A stretch of DNA of 64,000 nt from JAWKMZ01 sp041391965. GTDB lineage: Bacteria; Bacteroidota; Bacteroidia; Flavobacteriales; Flavobacteriaceae. Position numbers and translations under genes: made by a program. Shown piece after piece: positions 37,882-49,006 of the stretch; positions within the stretch are counted from its first letter, which is position 1; every line of letters starts with the position of its first letter. The notes beneath the pieces were generated by a model. The model saw only the letters and a program-made list of their open reading frames with translations. It did not search any database and was not told where the DNA came from. Location: assembly GCA_041391965.1 (NCBI GenBank), contig JAWKMZ010000003.1:372001-436000 (forward strand), read 5' to 3'.

Positions 37882-40800
37882 ATGAAAAACTATACACCTT
37901 TTAAAACAAGTAACTTTAGACTCATACTACAATTAGTATTGGGTGTTCTTTTGTCTTTATCAGCTTCTTACCATAGTTATAGCCAAGTAAAGTTGACTTT
38001 GACCCAAGGGCTTCAGTGTACACTCCAAACAAACCATTTATACGTAAAGGAGATTTTACCATGATAGGTAATACCAACCTAACATTGGTTAATTATGATG
38101 ATGATGAAAATAATGGTGGTAATGATATGAACATGTGGATGTTGATAATGATCCTAATACATTGTAAACCCATCATCAGCAACATTACAGCTTTCTGAAG
38201 AAAATGGTGCAAATCCTGAGTGTTCTAACATTGTTTATGCTGGTTTATATTGGACTCCGAGAGCTTTTGGTTCAAGTAATACGTTTACAGTAACAAAAAA
38301 TGTCTTACCGGTAATACTACAACCCAACAAACTACAAGCAGTGAATCAATTTTTGATAATGATAACATACTCATACCACTATAGTTTAGATATATCATCA
38401 TCTAACGGAACTTATACGTTTACTTTTACTCAGGGTCTGGAAACAAAGTCGCTTTTATCTATAGAACATCCGGTAGCAATAAAACCGTTAAAGTTTCTAT
38501 TAACGATACCAGAACAAAATGTATCTATGAGTTCTGTAAGTGACTACAACGTTTATTTGATGACTCCTTATCAAATATTTTCAGATTCAAATTACACTTT
38601 AAAAGTGTCTTGACTACGCTTACAAAATGCAGATAGAGCATATGCTGATATTACTTATAATGAAACCGTTCCAGAAACTATTCAGGTAACCAAAACTTTA
38701 CAACAAACACAAAATATCCATTAAAATAATCAAATGCAACAAGTTATACGCAACTAACAGCAGCCGACAATGAAATTTACTAATTCTTCCGTGTTGATGA
38801 TAATATGTACTCAGCTTATACAGAAGTAACTGATTATGTGAGAGCTAATGGTTTAGGTAATTATTTTGTTGCTGATATAGCCCTAAAGGAAGGAGATCCT
38901 GATGGAACTGCTATTATGGTGGCTGGGAATGGTTGTGGTTTATGAAAACTCAAAAATGAAATGGCGTGATGTGACTGTTTTTGATGGTCATGCCTATGTG
39001 GTTTCTACAAACAACAATGCTTATACTATAGATGTTAATGGTTTTAATGCTACACAAAAATTTAATGTCAAATTAGGCATGATGGCTGGAGAAGAGACGT
39101 TGCCTTTTAATGGGTGATAATTTTCAAATTGAAAAAGAAATAGTGGGACTTATAGTACTTTAGCTCCTACATCAGATTATACAAATAATTTCTTTCATTC
39201 AGCCATAGAAACTGGTGAAACTCAAGAAATCCAATGTTAAAAACAACACCGGTATGGATATTAGCATGTTTAATTTAAACAATGCTGATAAATCTCAATT
39301 GATAACAATCAAAATTCAACCTCATTTAGGTATTATACTGATGGAGATACTTATGCCATTTTTAATGTTACATTTTCAGTAGATGCATACATCCCAGAGT
39401 CTGAAGGTCTTTTATCCGTTTCAATATTGCAGTAATACGCCAACAGGTGGTCAATTGGTAGCAACCTGGTGACCAGATAGAATATGGCTTAGAAATACGA
39501 AATAAAGGGACTGGAGGCTATCCAAATGCAAAATTAGTCATTCCAATTCCTTTTCACTTGAATTTGTTGCCAGGCAGTATTACTTATGGTGAATATCATA
39601 ACTTATTTAATGCAACTGCGCCTTATTATGATGCAAATGAAGGAGCAACAGGTGCTATTGTTTGGGATAGTTTCCACTTACCACTAAATAGTGCAGACAT
39701 CAACATGCTGCTTGCAGATATACCCATTTTAAATTAAAAACCACTGAAGATTGTGCTATATTATCAATAATAACTGTGCTCCAAAAATTGTAATTTTAGG
39801 CGGAAATATTTCAGGTACCGGTGTGGTTTCTGGAATACATTATAATCTTCCTTAATACAAGGATACCAAGAAAATGGCATTTGTCAAGGCGAACCAAACA
39901 CAGATCCTTATTGAAATTGATATAGATTCTGAACAATACATTTTAGAGCATTGTACAGGTGTATCCATCCAAAAGAGATTTTTATTGTAGTTTTGAAGGT
40001 AATACTATTCCTGTATCTGAAGTTGAAGCTCAGTTTCCTCCAGGATCTCTTTTCTTACGATTCGTATCCTGTAACAGCATCAATACAATATACCGATTCA
40101 AATCCATTTCCTGCCACTTTAGGTGTTAGCATATTATGCTATACCTCCAGGAAATACATGTAACTATATTTTCACTATTGAAGTGAATGCTATTAAGATC
40201 ATCACCACAAGTTGATAATGTGAGCTATTGCCTAAATGAAACAGCAAGCCCATTAACTGCTCAAACAACAAACCCTAATTATACCTTATTATATTATACA
40301 GACAACAATCCTGATACTGTTGGCCAAACATCATTAATTCCTGATACAAGCGTTGCAGGTGTTTTTACTTACTATGTGGCCGGCCCTACTAATGGATGTG
40401 TTAATACAGATAGAACACCAATTACAGTTACTGTTTATGATACTCTAACTATTACTCTAAACAATAAAGAAGGAAATTCTATGTCCTAACGCTACAGATG
40501 GAAGTATTGATATTTCAGTCTCTGGTGGTTCAGGTAGCTACACTTATGATTGGGATAATAATGGATTGCAAGATCCTGATTCAGACCCTGAAGATTTAAC
40601 AAATTAGCTTAATGGTACTTACACAGTCATTGTAAGTGATGCTAATTCTAATTGTACAGCAATCCTGCTGGCATTTAATATTATTACTTTAGACACCACT
40701 GCTCCTAACAATTACAGCTCCAAACGGAATTACTGTCAATGGTTGTACAACCAATGATATTACTAATGGAAACTTGTTAGCATTAGCTTATAATGAAACT

Positions 40801-43800
40801 ACTACCACCATCAGTGTATCTGAATTTTTAGCTGAAGGAGGAACATTTTCTGAAGACAATGTTGCAAGTATAACCTATAGTGATAGTTCAACAGGAACAT
40901 GTCCTATAATTGTAACCAGAACATATACAATTACTGATAGCTGTGGGCAAAATGCAATAAAGTTCACAAACTATAACTATTGCTAATACAACTCCTCCAA
41001 CTATTTCGGCACCTGCAAATACAACTGTTGAATGTAATGAATCTTACTGAGCCTGCTGCTACTGGAACAGCTACTGGAAATGATTCTTGTGGTTCTGTAA
41101 CCATTACTTATACTGATGCTACCACTGCTGCTTGTGGCAACACACAAACAATTACCAGAACTTGGGACAGCAACTGACGATTGTGGTAACACCATCTGTT
41201 GAGCAAATTATTTCTGTGGTGGACACAACAGCACCTTCATTTCGGCACCTGCAAATACAACTGTTGAATGTAATGAATCTACTGAGCCTGTTGCTACCGG
41301 AACAGCTACTGAAGTGATTCCTGTGGTTCTGTAACCATTACTTACACCGATGCTACCACTGCTGCTTGTGGCAACACACAAACAATTAGAACTTGGACAG
41401 CAACTGGACGATTGTAGTAACACCGCGTCTGCTGAGCAAACTATTTCTTGTGGTGGATACAACAGCGCCTTTATTTCGGCAATCTGCAAATACAACTGTT
41501 GAATGTAATGAATCTACTGAGCCTGCTGCTACCGGAACAGCTACTGAAATGACTTGTGGTTCTGTAACCATTACTTATACTGATGCAACCACTGCTTGTG
41601 GCAACACACAAACAATTATCAGAACTTGGACAGCAACTGACGATTGTGGTAACACCGCATCTGCTGAGCAAACTATTTCTGTGGTGGACACAACAGCACC
41701 TTCTATTTCGGCACCTGCAAATACAACTGTTGAATGTACGAATCTACTCGAGCCTGCTGCTACTGGAACAGCTACTGGAAGTGATTCTTGTGGTTCTGTA
41801 ACCATTACTATACTGATGCTACCATTGCTGCTTGTGGCAACACACAATTACCAGAACTTGGACAGCAACTGACGATTGTGGTAACACCGCATCTGCTGAG
41901 CAAACTATTTCTGTGGTGGACACAACAGCACCTTCTATTTCGGCACCTGCAAATACAACTGTTGAATGTAATGAATCTACTGAGCCTGCTGCTACTGGAA
42001 CTGCAACAGCTTCTGATGCCTGTGGTTCTGTAACCATTACTTATACTGATGCTACCATTGCTGCTTGTGGCAACACACAAACAATTACCAGAACTTGGAC
42101 AGCAACTGACGATTGTGGTAACACCGCGTCTGCTGAGCAAACTATTTCTGTGGTGGATACAACAGCGCCTTCTATTTCGGCGCCTGCAAATATAACTGTT
42201 GAATGTAATGAATCTACTGAGCCTGCTGCTACTGGAACTGCAACAGCTTCTGATGCCTGTGGTTCTGTAACCATTACTTATACTGATGCTACCATTGCTG
42301 CTTGTGGCAACACACAAACAATTACCAGAACTTGGACAGCAACTGACGATTGTGGTAACACCGCGTCTGCTGAGCAAACTATTTCTGTGGTGGATACAAC
42401 AGCGCCTTCTATTGACGTCCAAGCAACAAATATTTCAGTTGAATGTGATGGACAAGGTAATACTGGAGCTATTGAAGCTTGGTTAAATTCAAATGGTGGC
42501 GCTTCAGCTTCAGATTCGTGTTCAACTAATTTAACATGGACAAATAATTATAATGGAGCTGCTTCTGATTGTACTAATTCTATTGAAGTTACTTTCACAG
42601 TAACAGATGAATGTGGAAATTCAGCTATAACGACTGCTTCTTACGCTATTCAAGATACAACAGCACCAGAAATTACGCAAGCATCTAACTTAACTGTGGA
42701 ATGATGGTAATGAAATTTAACACAATTACAAACATGGTTAGACAATCATGGTGGAAAGTGCATTGCTACTCGATGACTGTTCATCAGTAACATGGTCTAA
42801 CAACTTTAACGGTCTTACTGATGGCTGTGGCAATACAGGAAATGCTGAAGTTACTTTTACTGCAACTGATGGTTGTGGTAATACATCAACTACGACAGCT
42901 ACATTTACAATAATCGATACAAACAGTCCTCCTATCACAAGACCAGCAGATGATATCACTGTGGAATGTGATGGTAATGGAAACTTAGCAGAATTACAAG
43001 CTTGGTTAGACAATCATGGTGGAGCAACTGCTTTTGATACTTGTTCCGAAATTACTTGGACAAATAACTTTAATGGACTAACAACTACATGCGGCAATAC
43101 AGCCTCAGCTACCGTTTTATTTACCGTGACTGATGAATGTGGTTTAAGTTCTTCCTCTTCAGGAGTATTTACTATAATTGATACGACAGCACCTACTTTT
43201 AACGAAGCCTTACCTGCTGACCTTACTGTTGAATGTGATGCGGTACCGACCGCTGAAACTTTAACAGCTACTGATAATTGTGGTGATGCAACAGTAACTT
43301 TCAACGAAACTCGTAACGATGGATCTTGTCCTTCTAACTATACTTTAGTCAGAACTTGGACTGCAACTGATGCCTGCGGGTTAACAACTGAACATTCTCA
43401 AACCATTACAGTTCAAGATACGACAGCACCTACTTTTAACGAAGCCTTACCTGCTGACCTTACTGTTGAATGTGATGCGGTACCGACCGCTGAAACTTTA
43501 ACAGCTACTGATAATTGTGGGCATGATAACAGTAACTTTCAACGAAACTCGCAACGATGGATCTTGTCCTTCTAACTATACTTTAGTCAGAACTTGGACT
43601 GCAACTGATGCCTGCGGATTAACAACTGAACATTCTCAAACCATTACAGTTCAAGATACGACAGCACCTACTTTTAACGAAGCCTTACCTGCTGACCTTA
43701 CTGTTGAATGTGATGCGGTACCGACCGCTGAAACTTTAACAGCTACTGATAATTGTGGTGATGCAACAGTAACTTTCAACGAAACTCGTAACGATGGGTC

Positions 43801-46800
43801 TTGTCCTTCTAACTATACTTTAGTCAGAACTTGGACTGCAACTGATGCCTGCGGGTTAACAACTGAACATTCTCAAACCATTACAGTTCAAGATACGACA
43901 GCACCTACTTTTAACGAAGCCTTACCTACTGACCTTACTGTTGAATGTGATGCGGTACCGACCGCTGAAACTTTAACAGCTACTGATAATTGTGGTGATG
44001 CAACAGTAACTTTCAACGAAACTCGTAACGATGGGTCTTGTCCTTCTAACTATACTTTAGTCAGGAATCTGACTGCAACTGATGCCTGCGGATTAACAAC
44101 TGAACATTCTCAAACCATTACAGTTCAAGATACGACAGCACCTACTTAACGAAGCCTTACCTGCTGACCTTACTGTTGAATGTGATGCGGTACTGACCGC
44201 TGAAACTTTAACAGCTACTGATAATTGTGGTGATGCAACAGTAACTTTCAACGAAACTCGTAACGATGGGTCTTGTCCTTCTAACTATACTTTAGTCAGA
44301 ACTTGGACTGCAACTGATGCCTGCGGATTAACAACTGAACATTCTCAAACCATTACAGTTCAAGATACGACAGCACCTACTTTTAACGAAGCCTTACCTG
44401 CTGACCTTACTGTTGAATGTGATGCGGTACCGACTGCTGAAACTTTAACAGCTACTGATAATTGTGGTGATGCAACAGTAACTTTCAACGAAACTCGTAA
44501 CGATGGGTCTTGTCCTTCTAACTATACTTTAGTCAGAACTTGGACTGCAACTGATGCCTGCGGATTAACAACTGAACATTCTCAAACCATTACAGTTCAA
44601 GATACGACAGCACCTACTTTTAACGAAGCCTTACCTGCTGACCTTACTGTTGAATGTGATGCGGTACCGACCGCTGAAACTTTAACAGCTACTGATAATT
44701 GAGGTGATGCAACAGTAACTTTCAACGAAACTCGTAACGATGGATCTTGTCCTTCTAACTATACTAGTCAGAACTTGGACTGCAACTGATGCCTGCGGAT
44801 TAACAACTGAACATTCTCAAACCATTACAGTTCAAGATACGACAGCACCTACTTTTAACGAAGCCTTACCTACTGACCTTACTGTTGAATGTGATGCGGT
44901 ACCGACCGCTGAAACTTTAACAGCTACTGATAATTGTGGTGATGCAACAGTAACTTTCAACGAAACTCGTAACGATGGATCTTGTCCTTCTAACTATACT
45001 TTAGTCAGAACTTGGACTGGGTAACCGATGCCTGCGGGTTAACAACTGAACATTCTCAAACCATTACAGTTCAAGATACGACAAAATCTACTTTTAACGA
45101 AGCCTTACCTGCTGACCTTACTGTTGAATGTGATGCGGTACCGACCGCTGAAACTTTAACAGCTACTGATAATTGTGGTGATGCAACAGTAACTTTCAAC
45201 GAAACTCGTAACGATGGATCTTGTCCTTCTAACTATACTTTAGTCAGAACTTGGACTGCAACTGATGCCTGCGGATTAACAACTGAACATTCTCAAACCA
45301 TTACAGTTCAAGATACGACAGCACCTACTTTTAACGAAGCCTTACCTACTGACCTTACTGTTGAATGTGATGCGGTACCGACCGCTGAAACTTTAACAGC
45401 TACTGATAATTGTGGTGATGCAACAGTAACTTTCAACGAAACTCGTAACGATGGGTCTTGTCCTTCTAACTATACTTTAGTCAGAACTTGGACTGCAACT
45501 GATGCCTGCGGATTAACAACTGAACATTCTCAAACCATTACAGTTCAAGATACGACAGCACCTACTTTTATTGCACAAGCTGCTAATATAACTGTAGAAT
45601 GTGATGGCCAAGGCAACAATGCGGCAATTCAAGATTGGCTTAATGCTAATGGTGGAGCTACTGCTTCAGATAATTGTGGTTCAAACTTAACTTGGACAAA
45701 TAACTATAATGGTGCTGAATCAGATTGTTCTGCGCCTGTTGAAGTAACTTTTACAGTAACTGATGAATGTGGTAATTCGTCATCCTCATCAGCAACTTAC
45801 TCAATTCAAGATACTACAGCTCCAGAAATTACTGATGCAGCTAATTTTACTGTTGAATGTGACGGACTTGGTAATACAACCTATTTACAAAATTGGTTAA
45901 ATGGACATGCTGGTGCTACAGCAAACGATGATTGCTCAAGTGTTACTTGGTCTAATAATTTTAATGGAATATCAGATGATTGCGGAGCAACAGGATTTGC
46001 TATAGTTACATTTAGAGCTACTGATGGTTGTGGAAATTTTTCAGAAACTACTGCAACATTTACAATCGTTGATACTACTGCACCTATCATTGATACATTA
46101 CCTGAAACAACGACCATTGATTGTCCTAATGCGCCTGAGTTTACTCAAGCTACTGCTACAGATGCTTGTAGTTCTGAAGTCACTTTAACTTTTGAAGATG
46201 TAACCACTAATGGTGACTGTGCTGGTGATTATGTTGTAACTCGTACTTGGACAGCTACAGATGCTTGTGGTAATAGCGCTACAGCATCACAAACTATTAA
46301 CGTACAAGATGTAACGGCACCTGTAATTGATGCCTTACCTGCTGATTCAACCATTAATTGTCCTAATGTGCCTGAGTTTACTCAAGCTACTGCTACAGAT
46401 GCTTGTGGGTCTGAAGTCTCTTTGACTTTTGAAGATGTAACTACTAATGGTGACTGTGCTGGTGCTTATACTGTAACTCGTACTTGGACAGCTACAGATG
46501 CTTGTGGTAATAGCGCTACAGCATCACAAACTATTAACATACAAGATGTAACGGCGCCTGTAATTGATGCCTTACCTGCTGATTCAACCATTGATTGTCC
46601 TAATGTGCCTGAGTTTGCTCAAGCTACTGCTACAGATGCTTGTGGATCTGAAGTCTCTTTGACTTTTGAAGATGTAACCACTAATGGTGACTGTGCTGGT
46701 GCTTATACTGTAACTCGTACTTGGACAGCTACAGATGCTTGTGGTAATAGCGCTACAGCATCACAAACTATTAACGTACAAGATGTAACGGCTCCTGTAA

Positions 46801-48065
46801 TTGATGCCTTACCTGCTGATTCAACCATTGATTGTCCTAATGTGCCTGAGTTTGCTCAAGCTACTGCTACAGATGCTTGTGGATCTGAAGTCTCTTTGAC
46901 TTTTGAAGATGTAACCACTAATGGTGACTGTGCTGGTGATTATGTTGTAACTCGTACTTGGACAGCTATAGATGCTTGTGGTAATAGCGCTACAGCATCA
47001 CAAACTATTAACGTACAAGATGTAACGGCTCCTGTAATTGATGCCTTACCTGCTGATTCAACCATTGATTGTCCTAATGTGCCTGAGTTTACTCAAGCTA
47101 CTGCTACAGATGCTTGTGGGTCTGAAGTCTCTTTGACTTTTGAAGATGTAACTACTAATGGTGACTGTGCTGGTGCTTATACTGTAACTCGTACTTGGAC
47201 AGCTACAGATGCTTGTGGTAATAGCGCTACAGCATCACAAACTATTAACGTGCAAGATGTAACAGCACCTGATTTAGTATCAGACTTAGAAACTGAAATT
47301 TCTGTTACTTGTGGTAACATTCCTGAAGTTCCAGAATTGGTATTTGAAGATGCTTGCTCTGATAATATAACCGTTGATTTTAATGAAACATCAACAGCAG
47401 ATGGCAGTTTAAATGATTATCAAATTATAAGAGATTGGACTGTAACAGATACTTGTGGTAACCAAGCCATTTATACGCAAACCATCAATGTAAGTATAGA
47501 AAATCCTATTACAACTAATGACACCGAATTGTGTAATGGTGATGATATTGACTTTGACTTATTCAGTTTATTATCTGGAGATGTTGATCCTAATGGAACC
47601 TGGGAAGTTATTGCTGGAAATGCTACTTTAAATGGAAGTACGTTCAACCCTTATGAACTTGAATTAGGAGTTTATTCTTTCAAATATTCTCTTACAGATA
47701 GTAACTGTCCAAGTGAAAATGTGGTAAACATTACACTTAATGATGATTGTGTTGTATTACCTTGTGGTGCTGAAGATGTAGTTATTTCAAAAACAGTAAC
47801 TGCAAACAATGATGGTATTAATGACTTCTTCACAATTACTGGAGTCGAGACTTGTGGGTTTGTTGTTGAGTTGCAAATATTCAACCGTTGGGGAGCAATG
47901 ATATACGAATCTAAAGATTATCAAAATAATTGGAATGGTCAATCATCAAGAGCATCCGTTGGAAGTTCTGGAAATGTCCCAACAGGAACCTATTACTATA
48001 TAATAAATCTTAAAAATAGTGGATTAAAACCTTTTGCAGGCCCAATCTACGTAGCAACCAAATAA
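37882..48065 (+). CDS. Giant type IX-secreted repeat adhesin with type B gliding-motility C-terminal domain (frame broken in the first two thirds)
   Basis: The locus would encode about 3,400 residues. It starts with a signal peptide ([16 protein letters not shown] to SYSQ). A non-repeat N-terminal region of about 1,000 residues follows, with [15 protein letters not shown]. One SprB-type repeat (about 40490-40670; [19 protein letters not shown]) comes next, then some 26 Ig/HYR-like modules in four families (40988-47258) and a C-terminal Ig-like module. It ends in a type B sorting domain ([40 protein letters not shown]). Such proteins are exported by type IX secretion and displayed on the surface, as SprB is in gliding. 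The genes right after it encode PorP/SprF and an OmpA protein, as in other SprB-like loci. Frame breaks stop after about 45.1 kb; the last 1,017 codons are open. Confidence 0.9.
40988..42395 (+). repeat. Adhesin module family A: six tandem copies, 237-nt period
   Basis: Copies start at 40988, 41225, 41459, 41690, 41922 and 42159, with lengths 237, 234, 231, 232, 237 and 237 nt. The intact period encodes 79 residues beginning [19 protein letters not shown] and ending [12 protein letters not shown]. The short copies lack one to several bases at random places relative to the intact ones. Copy 1 keeps the full length only because inserted and lost bases balance. Confidence 0.9.
42396..43182 (+). 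repeat. Adhesin module family D, left block: three copies of about 261 nt
   Basis: Copies start at 42396, 42657 and 42919 and encode 87-residue modules of the form TAPEIT...NLTVECDGxGN followed by a WLxxxGGA segment and a TDxCGN end. They are longer and more divergent than families A, B and C. The second copy has a frame break near 42704-42748. The block separates families A and B. Confidence 0.8.
43183..45551 (+). repeat. Adhesin module family B: ten near-identical tandem copies, 237-nt period
   Basis: Starts are 43183, 43420, 43658, 43895, 44132, 44367, 44604, 44839, 45078 and 45315. Lengths are 237, 238, 237, 237, 235, 237, 235, 239, 237 and 237 nt. The unit encodes [20 protein letters not shown] through [13 protein letters not shown]. 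Copies differ by only a few bases apart from indels and one TGT-to-TGA change (44700-44702). Such uniformity means recent expansion or gene conversion, and makes the copy number hard to assemble. Confidence 0.92.
45552..46073 (+). repeat. Adhesin module family D, right block: two copies of 261 nt
   Basis: Copies start at 45552 and 45813, each exactly 261 nt (87 residues). They are related to the left D block at 42396 and are fully in frame. Family B is therefore bracketed by D modules. Confidence 0.85.
46074..47258 (+). repeat. Adhesin module family C: five tandem copies, exact 237-nt period
   Basis: Copies start at 46074, 46311, 46548, 46785 and 47022, each exactly 237 nt. The 79-residue unit reads [20 protein letters not shown] through [12 protein letters not shown]. 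All are in frame and nearly identical, except that the first is more divergent. A diverged Ig-like module follows from 47259. Confidence 0.93.
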
Positions 48066-48075
48066 ATTTTAACCT

Positions 48076-48993
48076 ATGAAATTTGTAAAGTTTAACATTA
48101 TCGCTTTTATACTGTTCAATTGCTGGTTAGGAGTTGCACAACAATTACCTCAGTTTACACAGTATATGTATAATACTATTTCCATTAACCCTGCATATGC
48201 TGGGAGTAGAGAGACCTTAAGTATTGTTGGTTTGCATAGAAGCCAATGGGTAGGCCTTCAAGGAGGCCCAACAACCCAAACGCTTTCCATACATACCCCT
48301 TTAAGGAATGAAAAAATTGGATTAGGTTTGTCTTTTATCAATGATGAACTTGGGTATCAAAACTTTTCATACCTCTATGGAGATTTTTCATATACCATAC
48401 AAACTGGTGAGCAAACCAAATTAGCTTTTGGTTTAAAAGCTGGATTTACTGGTTACAGTTTAGATCCTGATTATCAAGCATCAGAATCTGCTGACCCAGT
48501 AATTTATGGCTACCAAAACCGATGGAAACCAAATATTGGTGCAGGTGTGTATTGGAACAGTAACCGTTGGTACATTGGATTATCAGCTCCAAGAATTCTA
48601 AATACCGACTATAATGGTTCTGAAGAGTACGAAGCCTTGGAACGCATCAGTTATTATTTTACAGGTGGTTATGTATTTGATTTAGGTGAAACCACAAAGT
48701 TTAAGCCTGCATTTTTGCTTAAAGCTACTAATGGCGCGCCACTTTCATTTGATATTACTGCTAACTTCTTATTTAATGAAGTGTTTTGGATAGGTGGTGC
48801 TTATCGTATTAATGAAAGAGCTGCGGCACTTGGTGCTATTGCTGATTTTCAAATATCTAAACAACTTCGTATTGGATATGCTTATGAATATCCTCTATCT
48901 GATCTTAGACCTTACACAAGTGGAACCCATGAGGTATTACTAATGTTCGAAATATTTAAAAGCAAGCGTATTAAATCTCCTAGATACTTCTAA
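48076..48993 (+). CDS. PorP/SprF family type IX secretion membrane protein
   Basis: This 305-residue outer-membrane barrel has a signal peptide (cleavage near VAQ-QLPQ) and the family start QFTQYMYNTISINPAYAGSR, which is the PorP/SprF signature. Beta-strand alternation runs to the C-terminus. PorP/SprF proteins are typically encoded next to a type B CTD adhesin and are needed for its secretion or surface attachment. Here it starts 10 nt after the adhesin stop, so it is the cognate partner by position. The frame is intact. Confidence 0.93.
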   Translation: MKFVKFNIIAFILFNCWLGVAQQLPQFTQYMYNTISINPAYAGSRETLSIVGLHRSQWVGLQGGPTTQTLSIHTPLRNEKIGLGLSFINDELGYQNFSYLYGDFSYTIQTGEQTKLAFGLKAGFTGYSLDPDYQASESADPVIYGYQNRWKPNIGAGVYWNSNRWYIGLSAPRILNTDYNGSEEYEALERISYYFTGGYVFDLGETTKFKPAFLLKATNGAPLSFDITANFLFNEVFWIGGAYRINERAAALGAIADFQISKQLRIGYAYEYPLSDLRPYTSGTHEVLLMFEIFKSKRIKSPRYF

Positions 48994-49006
48994 AAAAACA
49001 ATCACT

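Noticed and set aside
41001..43304. Long minus-strand open frames opposite the adhesin repeats
   Set aside because: They repeat with the same 237-nt period as the plus-strand modules, consist of Ser/Val/Cys-rich low-complexity sequence, and have no start context or domain. They are shadows of the repeat.
40988..47258. CRISPR-like or phage tail-fibre array
   Set aside because: Periods are 237 and 261 nt, contiguous without spacers, and in frame with a CTD-bearing adhesin; no cas or phage genes are nearby.
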